Shown here: positions 1 through 6,789 of the stretch, piece after piece
How positions within the stretch are numbered: position 1 is the first letter of the stretch
Layout of the letters: every line of letters starts with the position of its first letter
Assembly (NCBI GenBank): GCA_026982215.1
Contig: JALSHN010000274.1
Coordinates: 1-14,698 of the forward strand
Source of the DNA: Gammaproteobacteria bacterium
GTDB taxonomy: Bacteria > Pseudomonadota > Gammaproteobacteria > S012-40
Length of the DNA stretch: 14,698 bases
Direction: 5' to 3'
Program-made: the position numbers and the translations under genes
The notes under the pieces: model-generated
Database searches by the model: none
Told to the model about the DNA's origin: nothing
Seen by the model: only the letters and a program-made list of their open reading frames with translations

Positions 1-790
1 CGTCGCGATCGAAAAAGGCGATCCGCGCCTGTTTCACCGTCGGTTCGTTGTAATCGGCGGTGGCCAACAACTCACCCGAGGGATAGGCCACGCCGACGGG
101 ATGATCGTCGGCAAGGTAGTCGGCCCCCGGCTGGAACTGGGCGCCGGGGTCGAAATCGGCCCCGATGACGAAGACACCGAAATCCTGGGCGGTGAGCGTG
201 GGTGTGGGGGCGTTGTGGCAGGCCACACAGGGGCTGGCGCCGCCACCCGAGCCGGTGCTGAGGCCGACATGCCCCGCCCCGGCACCACTCCAGGAATCGA
301 GCCACGTGGGGTCGATGCCGGTCTCCTGGCTGGCCTTGTAGCCGGCGTAGGCCCCGGTGGAACGGGTGGGCATGTTGATCACCGAGTCGATGGCGGTGAA
401 ACCATCGTGACAAGAGAGACAGGTGAGCGAGTTGGGGCCGGGCTGGGACTGGGTCAGGCCGCGATCCCACCATGTGGACTGGTAGAGCTGATACTCCCGC
501 TGCACCACGGTACGGTTCCACAACGGGGCGCTGGTGGTGCTGTTGGCGCCGTGGGGGGTGTGACAGTAGACGCAGATCTCTACGTAATTGTTGCGGTAGT
601 CGTCCATGAAGCCGCGCTGGCTGTTGTAGGCCATGGTGAGGTTGTGGCGGGTGTTGGCGATGCCGCCGACACCGAGGGCATCGGGGGTGTCGGTGAAGAC
701 GTTGGGTGCCTGACTGCGGGGATCCCAACCATCGGCATAGGCCAGCGCCGCCAGCAGCACGGCGGCCCCTCCGATGGCTCGCGGCCACAT
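1..790 (-). CDS. Secreted multiheme c-type cytochrome, paired-CXXCH type (partial, C-terminus off the left edge)
   Basis: An open frame runs uninterrupted from an ATG at 790 to the window edge (263 codons, no stop). The N-terminus looks like a Sec signal peptide: Trp-Pro-Arg, then a short hydrophobic run ending AYA-DG near residues 19-21. Three haem-binding CXXCH motifs are visible: CVYCH (residues 73-77), CLSCH (124-128) and CVACH (188-192). The surroundings CVYCHTPHGA, APLWNR and DDHPVGVAY resemble the doubled-CXXCH cytochromes common in metal- and sulfur-metabolising bacteria. The protein is probably a periplasmic or exported electron carrier, with haem attached by the Ccm system. An in-frame TTG at 799 is an alternative start; a GGGGGGAG purine run lies at about 804-811, 4 bases before that TTG and 13 before the ATG. 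The total number of haems is unknown because the gene continues outside the window. The redox partner cannot be inferred. Confidence 0.85.
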   Translation of the reverse strand, partial: MWPRAIGGAAVLLAALAYADGWDPRSQAPNVFTDTPDALGVGGIANTRHNLTMAYNSQRGFMDDYRNNYVEICVYCHTPHGANSTTSAPLWNRTVVQREYQLYQSTWWDRGLTQSQPGPNSLTCLSCHDGFTAIDSVINMPTRSTGAYAGYKASQETGIDPTWLDSWSGAGAGHVGLSTGSGGGASPCVACHNAPTPTLTAQDFGVFVIGADFDPGAQFQPGADYLADDHPVGVAYPSGELLATADYNEPTVKQARIAFFDRD

Positions 791-849
791 CCTCGCCAAG
801 ATTCTCCCCCCTCGTCGTTCTTTTGCAGCGAAACGTCGCGATGGGTGCA

Positions 850-879
850 AATCTACGGCAGCGGGGGAAAGGGTGTCAA
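850..879 (-). promoter_or_regulatory. Putative sigma70 promoter for the multiheme cytochrome
   Basis: On the minus strand a perfect -35 box TTGACA lies at 879-874. An 18-base spacer separates it from a -10-like TAGATT at 855-850 (4 of 6 consensus positions). Transcription would start near 843 and give a leader of about 50 bases before the cytochrome start. This is motif recognition only; the -10 is imperfect. Confidence 0.5.
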
Positions 880-929
880 CGCGGGCGATTGCAGCCTCGG
901 CCATGGCAGCCGTCGCGGCATGGGCTGTG

Positions 930-954
930 TAAAATAGCGCGCCATTCGTGGCGC
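930..954 (+). promoter_or_regulatory. Possible -10 box and perfect inverted repeat upstream of the ABC operon
   Basis: TAAAAT at 930-935 matches 5 of 6 positions of a -10 box for the plus-strand ABC operon, but I find no good -35 at the right distance. Directly after it is a perfect 6-base inverted repeat, GCGCCA (939-944) and TGGCGC (949-954), around a TTCG loop. It sits six bases before the AGGAG ribosome binding site (961-965). If transcription starts from the -10 named here, the repeat straddles the start site and is more likely an operator. If transcription starts further upstream, it would be a leader hairpin next to the ribosome binding site. Confidence 0.3.
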
Positions 955-970
955 CACCCGAGGAGAGATG

Positions 971-2335
971 ATGATTGAGATAAAGGGATTGAAGAAGACA
1001 TTTCCTGGCGGGACCCAGGCGGTGCGCGGGGTGGACCTCAAGGTCGAGGCCGGGGAACTGCTCGCCCTACTGGGCCCCAACGGGGCCGGCAAGACCACCA
1101 CCATCCGCGCCTGCACCACCCTCTCCGGCTTCGACGACGGCACCATCCGGGTGGCTGGTCACGACGTGGACCGTGAACCGGGGACGGTACGCCGTTCCAT
1201 CGGTTACGTGGCCCAGTCCACCGGGGTGGATTTCTTTCTCACCGGACGGGAAAACCTGGTCCTCCAGGGTCGGCTGTACCATCTCCCGGGCCGGGAGATC
1301 ACCGCCCGGGTGGAGGAACTGGCGCGGCAATTCGATCTCGCGGACGCCCTGGATCGGCCGGTGAGCACTTACTCGGGGGGCATGCAGCGCAAATTGGATA
1401 TCGCCACCGCCCTGATCCACCGCCCTCAGGTGCTGTTCCTGGACGAACCGACCCTGGGGCTGGACACCGCCAGCCGCCGTGCCCTGTGGAGGCTCATCCA
1501 CCGTCTCAACCGGGAAGAGGCACTGACCATCCTGCTCACCACCCATTACCTGGAGGAGGCCGATGACCTGGCCCACCGGGTGGCCATCATGCACCAAGGG
1601 GAGGTGAAGGTAGTGGATGAACCCGAGCGTCTCAAGGCGCAATTGGGTGGCGATTCGTTGACCATCGAGTTCCCTCCGGGCATCTCGGCCCAGGACTGGC
1701 TGGAGACATTGGCGCCCCGGTTACGGATCCAACGGCAGATCTGGGAGGGCGACAAGCTCCATCTCTATCTTCCGGATGCCAGCCACGCCATTCCGTTGAT
1801 CATGGAGAGTGCCCGGGCCCAGGGGCTCGAGGTGAGGGGCATTTCCCTGTCCCGGCCCACATTGGACGATGTCTTTCTCCATTACACCGGAGCCTCGCTC
1901 CAGGGCGGCGTCGAGGAGGCAGCCGAGCCGTGGTGGAAAAAGTGGGCCGGCAAGGGGGGCGGCGGTGCCTGGGGCAAGCAGTGGCAACAACGGGAAGACG
2001 AGGAAGCGGGCGACGAAGCGGACTGGCACCGCTGGCAGACGGGCAGCGGAGAGGAGGCCGCGGGGGACGGTGGGAGTGGCTGGCGGGCTGGACAAGGAGC
2101 GACACCGACCGGCTCCGGCCGTGAGCCCCCCGCGGAGGAAGTGGATGGCCAAGACGGTGGCCGCGCCTGGGGGCGTCAGACCTCCCCCACGGCAGAGAAT
2201 GCGCCGGCGGAAGGGTCGCGGAAGTGGCCGGAAGAGAGCGGTGAGTGGCCGAAAGAGGCCAAGGATTGGCCTGCCTCGGGTGAAAATCACCCATGGCGTG
2301 GCAAGTGGCAGAAAAAGGGGGAGGACGAAGCGTGA
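971..2335 (+). CDS. ABC-2 exporter ATP-binding protein (DrrA-like) with a Trp-rich C-terminal tail
   Basis: This is the cytoplasmic ATPase of an ABC-2 type exporter. Counting from ATG 971, it shows Walker A GPNGAGKTT (36-44), Q-loop Gln82, signature YSGGMQ (134-139), Walker B VLFLDEP (154-160) and the switch His192 in TTHYLEE. These are followed by the DrrA-type C-terminal domain ending PTLDDVFLHYTG near residue 308. Family members normally stop about here. This one continues for about 145 residues of low-complexity sequence with 14 tryptophans (see 1898-2332). A tandem ATG allows a start at 968, but AGGAG at 961-965 is 5 bases from 971 and only 2 from 968, so I prefer 971. The end overlaps the permease start (GTGA), which indicates translational coupling. 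The ATPase role is certain; the substrate is unknown, and DrrA relatives move drugs, lipids or polysaccharides. Confidence 0.93.
   Translation: MIEIKGLKKTFPGGTQAVRGVDLKVEAGELLALLGPNGAGKTTTIRACTTLSGFDDGTIRVAGHDVDREPGTVRRSIGYVAQSTGVDFFLTGRENLVLQGRLYHLPGREITARVEELARQFDLADALDRPVSTYSGGMQRKLDIATALIHRPQVLFLDEPTLGLDTASRRALWRLIHRLNREEALTILLTTHYLEEADDLAHRVAIMHQGEVKVVDEPERLKAQLGGDSLTIEFPPGISAQDWLETLAPRLRIQRQIWEGDKLHLYLPDASHAIPLIMESARAQGLEVRGISLSRPTLDDVFLHYTGASLQGGVEEAAEPWWKKWAGKGGGGAWGKQWQQREDEEAGDEADWHRWQTGSGEEAAGDGGSGWRAGQGATPTGSGREPPAEEVDGQDGGRAWGRQTSPTAENAPAEGSRKWPEESGEWPKEAKDWPASGENHPWRGKWQKKGEDEA
1898..2332 (+). other. Trp-rich low-complexity C-terminal tail of the ABC ATPase
   Basis: The tail covers roughly residues 310-454 of the ATPase. 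It holds 14 Trp in about 145 residues and is rich in Gly, Glu, Lys and Ala. Short elements recur: WWKKW, WHRW and WRGKW pairs, and near the end three WP units at exact 7-residue spacing (KWPEESGEWPKEAKDWP). The last codons also form the GGGGGAGG ribosome binding site for the permease. A related module occurs inside the RND exporter at 8523-8891. The frame is open throughout and ends in a coupled stop, so this is not a frameshift artefact. It is predicted cytoplasmic because it follows the nucleotide-binding domain. No known domain is recognised. Confidence 0.85.
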
Positions 2336-3099
2336 GTGCGTTGTTGGCGGATACTTGGTTTCTGTTTCAGAAATACCTGCGCATCAATCTGCGCATGCCA
2401 TTGTGGTCGCTGTTCGGCCTGATCCAACCGCTGTTGTGGCTGTTCATCTTCGGCGCCTTGTTCTCTTCCTTCGCTCAGTTGCCCGGCTTTCCCACCCCCA
2501 GTTACATCGACTTCCTGCTGCCAGGGGTGCTGGTGATGACGGTGCTGTTCGGCTCGTCCTGGTCGGGAGTGAGCCTGCTGCGCGAGATCGATGCGGGCGT
2601 GGTGGACAAGATGCTGGTCTCACCGGTGTCGCGCACCGCCATCGTCTTGAGCCGGGTACTGCATTCGGCGGCCCAGGTGGTGGTTCAGTGCCTGTTAGTG
2701 TTGGTGGCGGGCTGGGCCTATGGAGCCCACCTTGACGGCTCTTTAGTGGGATTCTTTGGCGCGTTTGCGCTCATTTTGTTACTGGCAGTGGGTTTCGCCA
2801 GTCTCTCCAACGGCCTGGCGATGTTGCTGCAACGCGAGGAACCCCTGGTGGTGATGGGTAACATGATGACTCTGCCGCTGATGTTCTTTTCTTCGGCCCT
2901 GGTACCCACAGCGATGATGCCCGACTGGATCCGCTGGCTGAGCGCCATCAATCCCATCGAATACGCCGTCTCGGGGATCCGCGCCTTGCTGGTGGCCGGT
3001 GGCGAGGTCTCGCTGGGACTGGCCTTCGCCGTGGTAGGGGCCTTCGCCGTGGCCACCACCCTGTGGGCGGTGTCGGCCTTCAATCATTTGAACGATTGA
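2332..3099 (+). CDS. ABC-2 type exporter permease
   Basis: This is the membrane subunit that pairs with the upstream ATPase. It has 255 residues, the usual size for DrrB-like permeases, with about six hydrophobic segments. The conserved C-terminal ABC-2 stretch is clear: a hydrophobic run through LPLMFFSSALVP, then the amphipathic WIRWLSAINPIEYAVSGIRAL. I choose the GTG at 2332 because GGGGGAGG (2317-2324) lies 7 bases upstream and the GTGA overlaps the ATPase stop. A longer start at the ATG at 2293 would add 13 residues read from inside the ATPase tail and has no ribosome binding site. The product acts in the inner membrane and forms a 2+2 exporter with two ATPases. Its stop is one base from the stop of the convergent TPR-barrel gene. 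Confidence 0.9.
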   Translation: MSALLADTWFLFQKYLRINLRMPLWSLFGLIQPLLWLFIFGALFSSFAQLPGFPTPSYIDFLLPGVLVMTVLFGSSWSGVSLLREIDAGVVDKMLVSPVSRTAIVLSRVLHSAAQVVVQCLLVLVAGWAYGAHLDGSLVGFFGAFALILLLAVGFASLSNGLAMLLQREEPLVVMGNMMTLPLMFFSSALVPTAMMPDWIRWLSAINPIEYAVSGIRALLVAGGEVSLGLAFAVVGAFAVATTLWAVSAFNHLND

Positions 3100-3100
3100 C

Positions 3101-5872
3101 TCAGAACCGCATCTGCATCCCCGAGGTGAGGGTGAAACGGGTGTAGTTGCCCAGGGCGGTGCTCTGGAAGTTGCGTACCGAGTCTTCCACCGTCTGTTGG
3201 GTGGCCTTGCTTACCGGCAGCGAGGAGAAGTTTTTCTGCGCGTTGGCCGAGAGGTAGAACTGCAGGTCCTTGTAGAACTGATAAGAGAGGCGGCCGAAGA
3301 GACTGAGGTTGAGGTTGTTGCGCCGCTCTTGTCCACCATTCAGCCATGAGCCCGAATCGACGTTGATGTAGGCCAGGTAATTTCCCTGCCCCCCCAGGGT
3401 CAGCGTCAACCCCGGGGAGAGGACCTTGGTGGCGGAGGTGGTGAGGAAGATGCTGTTGTATTCATAGTCCCGCGAGTCGAAGGTGAGCAGCTCTACAGTG
3501 TCTTCCTGGCCGGAAAGCGGGTCAGTGATGCGGATGGTCTGGAAGTTCTGCCGCTGGACCAGGTTACGCCGGGCGGAAAAACCCGCACCAAGGCTGAGGG
3601 TGACCCCACCACGCAGCCCCTGTGAGAAGTTGCCGGTGACGGTGGGGGTGACGATGTCCAACGCCGCCGGTCCGAACGAGGAAAGATAACTCACCGATAA
3701 CTGCGCCGAGAGGGCGGTGGCCACTTTGGCATCTTTCTCCGGGCTGGGACTGAGACCGAACAGCGCCGGGAGATAACGGCGTACGCTGCGTTCGAGACGC
3801 AGCGATTCGGTGTGGCTGACGTCCACTTCGGTGAGCAGGTTGGACAAGGTGGTACGATCCACCCCCAGGCTCCACTGCGAACCGCTGTGACCGTAGTCGA
3901 GATCCACCTTGTAGCTGGAATTGAAGTAGTCGAACTGCCCCAGGTGATAGGTGGAATAGCGCGGACTGATGTCCAGGTTGAAGCGCCATTTGTCGTTGAT
4001 CTTGTGGCGGTAGAGGAAACTGAAGCTCAAATCGGAACGCAGCTCCTGGCGCGGGTCTTCATCATTGAAGTTGATGTTGCTGTCGAAGGCCAGGGTGTAG
4101 CCGAGGTTGTTGGAGAAGCCGTTGAGGCGCTTTTCCACCTCCGCCAGGCGCTGCTCGGCCTCGTCGCTGACGGCCTTGTCCTTGCTGCTGAAGATCACCG
4201 TACGGTATTCACCGGCGGCCAGTTCTTCCAAGCCGAGCTGCTCGTAGACCTGCCCCAGTAACAGGCGTACCCGATGGTTGTCCGGCCGGGTCTGGAGGAC
4301 CGTCTGGTAGGCGGCAGCGGCCTCGCGCAGATGACCGAGGTTGGTGTTCACCAGTCCGAAGTAGAAGTTGGCTTCCACGTCATCGGGGTTGTTCTCGAGG
4401 AAGGCGATCAGCTCACGGCGGGCGGCATTGAGGCGCCGATCCAGCCACAGCCCTTTGATCTTGGTGATGTGCCATTTCTGCCGGGCGATCTCTACTTCCC
4501 TGGCCTGCCCACCGATTTCGAGGATCTTTTCGTACTGACGGGAGGCGTCGGTGAGCTGATTTTTTTGCTCGTAGAGATAGGCCAGATTGAGGTAGGCACG
4601 GAGATTTTTCGGGTCCAGTTGCACTACTTTCCCGAAAGTCTCCAGGGCCTCGTCGAGACGTTTTTGCTGCGCCAGAATGACCCCTTTATTGAACAAGGCG
4701 CGGATGTTGCCCGGATCCACCGCCAGGGCCTTCTCGTATTCTTTGAGGCTTTCCTCGATCTGGCCGGCGCGCAGTTTTTGTTCCGCCAACGTGGTGTGGA
4801 CGGTGTTGAGGCGGGCCACGGCCTCTTTACGATAGCGGCCACGCTGGTCGTGCTCGATGACGTAACGCAGTTGTTCGATGGCGCGATCGATCTGGCCGAC
4901 GGACAGGTAGAAGGCGGCCAGGTTGAGGCGGGCGGAATGGTTGTCGGGATTGAGCTCCAATACCTTGAGAAAGGCCGCTTCCCCTTTCTCCCGGTCCCCC
5001 AGGCGTAGATGGGTGGCCGCCAGGTTGAACCACGCCTCTTGGTTCTTGGGGTTCATCTCCACCACGGTGCGGAAATGTTCCAGAGCGACACGCCACTGGC
5101 CGTTTTGCATCGCCTGCCGCCCGCGCAGGATCCCCAGCCGCTCCCGGGCCACCTGGGTGACCGGGCCCTTCACATCCAGGCGATCGATGATTTCCAGGTG
5201 TTCGATGGCGCGGCTCAAATCCCCCCGGCGCTCGTAGATGTTGGAGAGGTTGAAGTGGGCGAGAAGGTTCTTCGGTTGGTGTTGCAACAGGCGCTCGAAG
5301 GTGCGCTTGGCCTCCTCCACCCGATTGAGCATCACGTAAGTGGCGGCGAGGTTGAACAGCACTTCCGGGTCGTCACCGTGTTCGGAAAGCAGACCGTTGA
5401 ACACCAGCAGGGCAGCATTGTATTCCTTCTTTTTGGCCAGTTCCCGGCCGGTGGAGATGGCCAAGCGTTTTTCGACCTTTTTCAGCCGCTTGTCCTTCTT
5501 GCCCACCGCCAGCAGGCGTTTGTACTCCTTTTGGGCCAGATCCAGCTTGCCGCGGGTCTCGTAGAGTTCGGCCAGTTTGAGACCGATGCGGATGTTGTCC
5601 GGGGCCAGGCGGGTGCTTTTCTTGAGCTGTTTTTCGGCCTCGTCCCATTGGCGGCGTTCGATGTGGAGCAGGCCGAGACGGTAATAGGCCTCGGCGTTGT
5701 CGGGATCGATCACCAGCACCGAGCGCAATCCCTTCTCCGCCTCGTCCAGCTTGCCTTTGCGCAGATCGACGATGGCTTGGGACAGCAGATCGCTCACCGA
5801 GCTCTGGGCCCAGACGGCGGGGACGAGGGCGGCGGCGAGGATCAGGATGCTGAGCAGACGGCGCATGTTCAA
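3101..5872 (-). CDS. TPR-repeat periplasmic arm fused to a C-terminal outer-membrane beta-barrel
   Basis: The 923-residue protein has a signal peptide (about 1-22, ending VWA-QS). A long tetratricopeptide array follows, to about residue 580; many units carry the usual pattern of small and aromatic residues followed by LDPDN/LNPDN turns. The C-terminal part, about 584-923, alternates polar and hydrophobic residues, is rich in aromatics and ends in Phe (MQMRF), the outer-membrane barrel signature. The order resembles polysaccharide exporters such as PgaA and BcsC, where a periplasmic TPR scaffold feeds a barrel pore; this is an architectural analogy, not a family assignment. The TTG start at 5872 overlaps the upstream stop (TTGA) and has AGGTGAG 9 bases upstream. 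ATG 5866, two codons later, is the alternative start. It is the last gene of the five-gene run and probably the outer-membrane scaffold or exit pore. Confidence 0.8.
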   Translation of the reverse strand: MNMRRLLSILILAAALVPAVWAQSSVSDLLSQAIVDLRKGKLDEAEKGLRSVLVIDPDNAEAYYRLGLLHIERRQWDEAEKQLKKSTRLAPDNIRIGLKLAELYETRGKLDLAQKEYKRLLAVGKKDKRLKKVEKRLAISTGRELAKKKEYNAALLVFNGLLSEHGDDPEVLFNLAATYVMLNRVEEAKRTFERLLQHQPKNLLAHFNLSNIYERRGDLSRAIEHLEIIDRLDVKGPVTQVARERLGILRGRQAMQNGQWRVALEHFRTVVEMNPKNQEAWFNLAATHLRLGDREKGEAAFLKVLELNPDNHSARLNLAAFYLSVGQIDRAIEQLRYVIEHDQRGRYRKEAVARLNTVHTTLAEQKLRAGQIEESLKEYEKALAVDPGNIRALFNKGVILAQQKRLDEALETFGKVVQLDPKNLRAYLNLAYLYEQKNQLTDASRQYEKILEIGGQAREVEIARQKWHITKIKGLWLDRRLNAARRELIAFLENNPDDVEANFYFGLVNTNLGHLREAAAAYQTVLQTRPDNHRVRLLLGQVYEQLGLEELAAGEYRTVIFSSKDKAVSDEAEQRLAEVEKRLNGFSNNLGYTLAFDSNINFNDEDPRQELRSDLSFSFLYRHKINDKWRFNLDISPRYSTYHLGQFDYFNSSYKVDLDYGHSGSQWSLGVDRTTLSNLLTEVDVSHTESLRLERSVRRYLPALFGLSPSPEKDAKVATALSAQLSVSYLSSFGPAALDIVTPTVTGNFSQGLRGGVTLSLGAGFSARRNLVQRQNFQTIRITDPLSGQEDTVELLTFDSRDYEYNSIFLTTSATKVLSPGLTLTLGGQGNYLAYINVDSGSWLNGGQERRNNLNLSLFGRLSYQFYKDLQFYLSANAQKNFSSLPVSKATQQTVEDSVRNFQSTALGNYTRFTLTSGMQMRF

Positions 5873-6789
5873 AACTCGATACTCACCTTGATCAGCGCCT
5901 TCCAGCCGTCGAAGTCCAGCAGGAAAGGCTGCTGGGTCTCGCCGTCGGAGTCCAGGTAGTAGGTGTTGCCGGTGGCACGGTCGGTGCCGAGGGGGTCGAG
6001 GCCGGCGGTGATGCGGTCACCGTCGTTGAAGTCGTCCCGCTTGCTCAGTCCCTTCATGGGTGATTGACGAAATCCCTTGGAATAGGCCGCCTCCATGCCC
6101 AGGGCGATGCGGCCGGCGAGCGCCAGCTCCAGGCCGATACCGGCCTGAATGACAAGGATGCCGGTGGTCTGCGCCCGATAGACGGCAATGCGGCGAAACC
6201 CCGCCGGTGGACCGCTGAGGAAGGAGAAGACGTTTTCTTCTTTGTAGTCGACGTCGAAGATCTCATGGAGGGTGAGGTCGAGGTAGAGGTTGGCGCGTTT
6301 GGGACGCGGCCGCAGGTAGCTGCGCCAGCCGAGGTAGTACTGGGTGTAGGAGAAGCTGCCGCGGCGCTCGTAATCGGCCAGGTTGTCGAGGTTGCCCTGA
6401 ATGGGAAAGACCACTTGGATCGCCGACTTGGTGGTGATCTCCCAGGAGGCCATACCGAGCACGAAGTCGTGGCGCGGGTTGACGTAACGGCGGAATTCCA
6501 GCCCGGCCTCCGGTCCCAGATCCACATCGGGCAGCGGGTTGTAGAACACGAAGTCCACCTCGGGATAGGTGGCCTCGCCTTGAACGTCCTCGGGCAAGGT
6601 AGTGGTGATCTGGGCCCGACCTCGGAACGGAGCCTGGAAGACCCCTTGGCGCAGAATGGTGAGCGCCGGCTGGCTGATACCGAACACCGGCGAGAAGGTC
6701 CAGGAGCCCGGACGCGGCTCCGCCTGCCCCGCACCGGCTGCAAGGAGCAGGGCGAGCAGGAGGAAACCGCTGCCGAGCTTGCCGTTCAT
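5869..6789 (-). CDS. Small outer-membrane beta-barrel protein of unknown function
   Basis: The 306-residue protein has a clear signal peptide (MNGKLGSG, a Leu/Ala-rich core, then GQA-EP near residue 23). The mature part shows repeated amphipathic strands, many aromatic residues and a terminal Phe (LIKVSIEF), typical of a barrel of roughly 8-12 strands. I do not recognise a named family. The region around residues 245-285 is Asp/Gly/Thr-rich and looks like an extracellular or periplasmic loop. The start ATG 6789 overlaps the stop of the RND gene as ATGA, so translation is coupled. AGGAGG sits 13 bases upstream and a closer AAGG abuts the start. Its place between the RND pump and the TPR-barrel suggests a role in the same envelope complex, but that is inference. 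Confidence 0.75.
   Translation of the reverse strand: MNGKLGSGFLLLALLLAAGAGQAEPRPGSWTFSPVFGISQPALTILRQGVFQAPFRGRAQITTTLPEDVQGEATYPEVDFVFYNPLPDVDLGPEAGLEFRRYVNPRHDFVLGMASWEITTKSAIQVVFPIQGNLDNLADYERRGSFSYTQYYLGWRSYLRPRPKRANLYLDLTLHEIFDVDYKEENVFSFLSGPPAGFRRIAVYRAQTTGILVIQAGIGLELALAGRIALGMEAAYSKGFRQSPMKGLSKRDDFNDGDRITAGLDPLGTDRATGNTYYLDSDGETQQPFLLDFDGWKALIKVSIEF

Noticed and set aside
72..788. A 238-codon minus-strand frame over the cytochrome region
   Set aside because: It is the wrong minus-strand frame; the frame starting at 790 carries three CXXCH motifs and a signal peptide and runs off the edge.
2293..2331. Upstream ATG start for the permease
   Set aside because: No ribosome binding site, and it would add residues read from the ATPase tail; GTG 2332 has a strong site and a GTGA overlap.
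1869..2735. A 288-codon frame overlapping the ABC ATPase tail and the permease in another plus-strand frame
   Set aside because: Arg/Gly/Pro-rich product typical of an out-of-frame read. The overlapping ATPase frame and the permease have coupled start/stop signals. I considered whether the Trp-rich tail itself was a frameshift product, but the related module in the RND protein argues it is real.
3021..3052. A 14-base direct repeat (GGCCTTCGCCGTGG twice)
   Set aside because: It encodes a repeated AFAV in the last membrane segment of the permease and has no sign of a mobile or attachment site.
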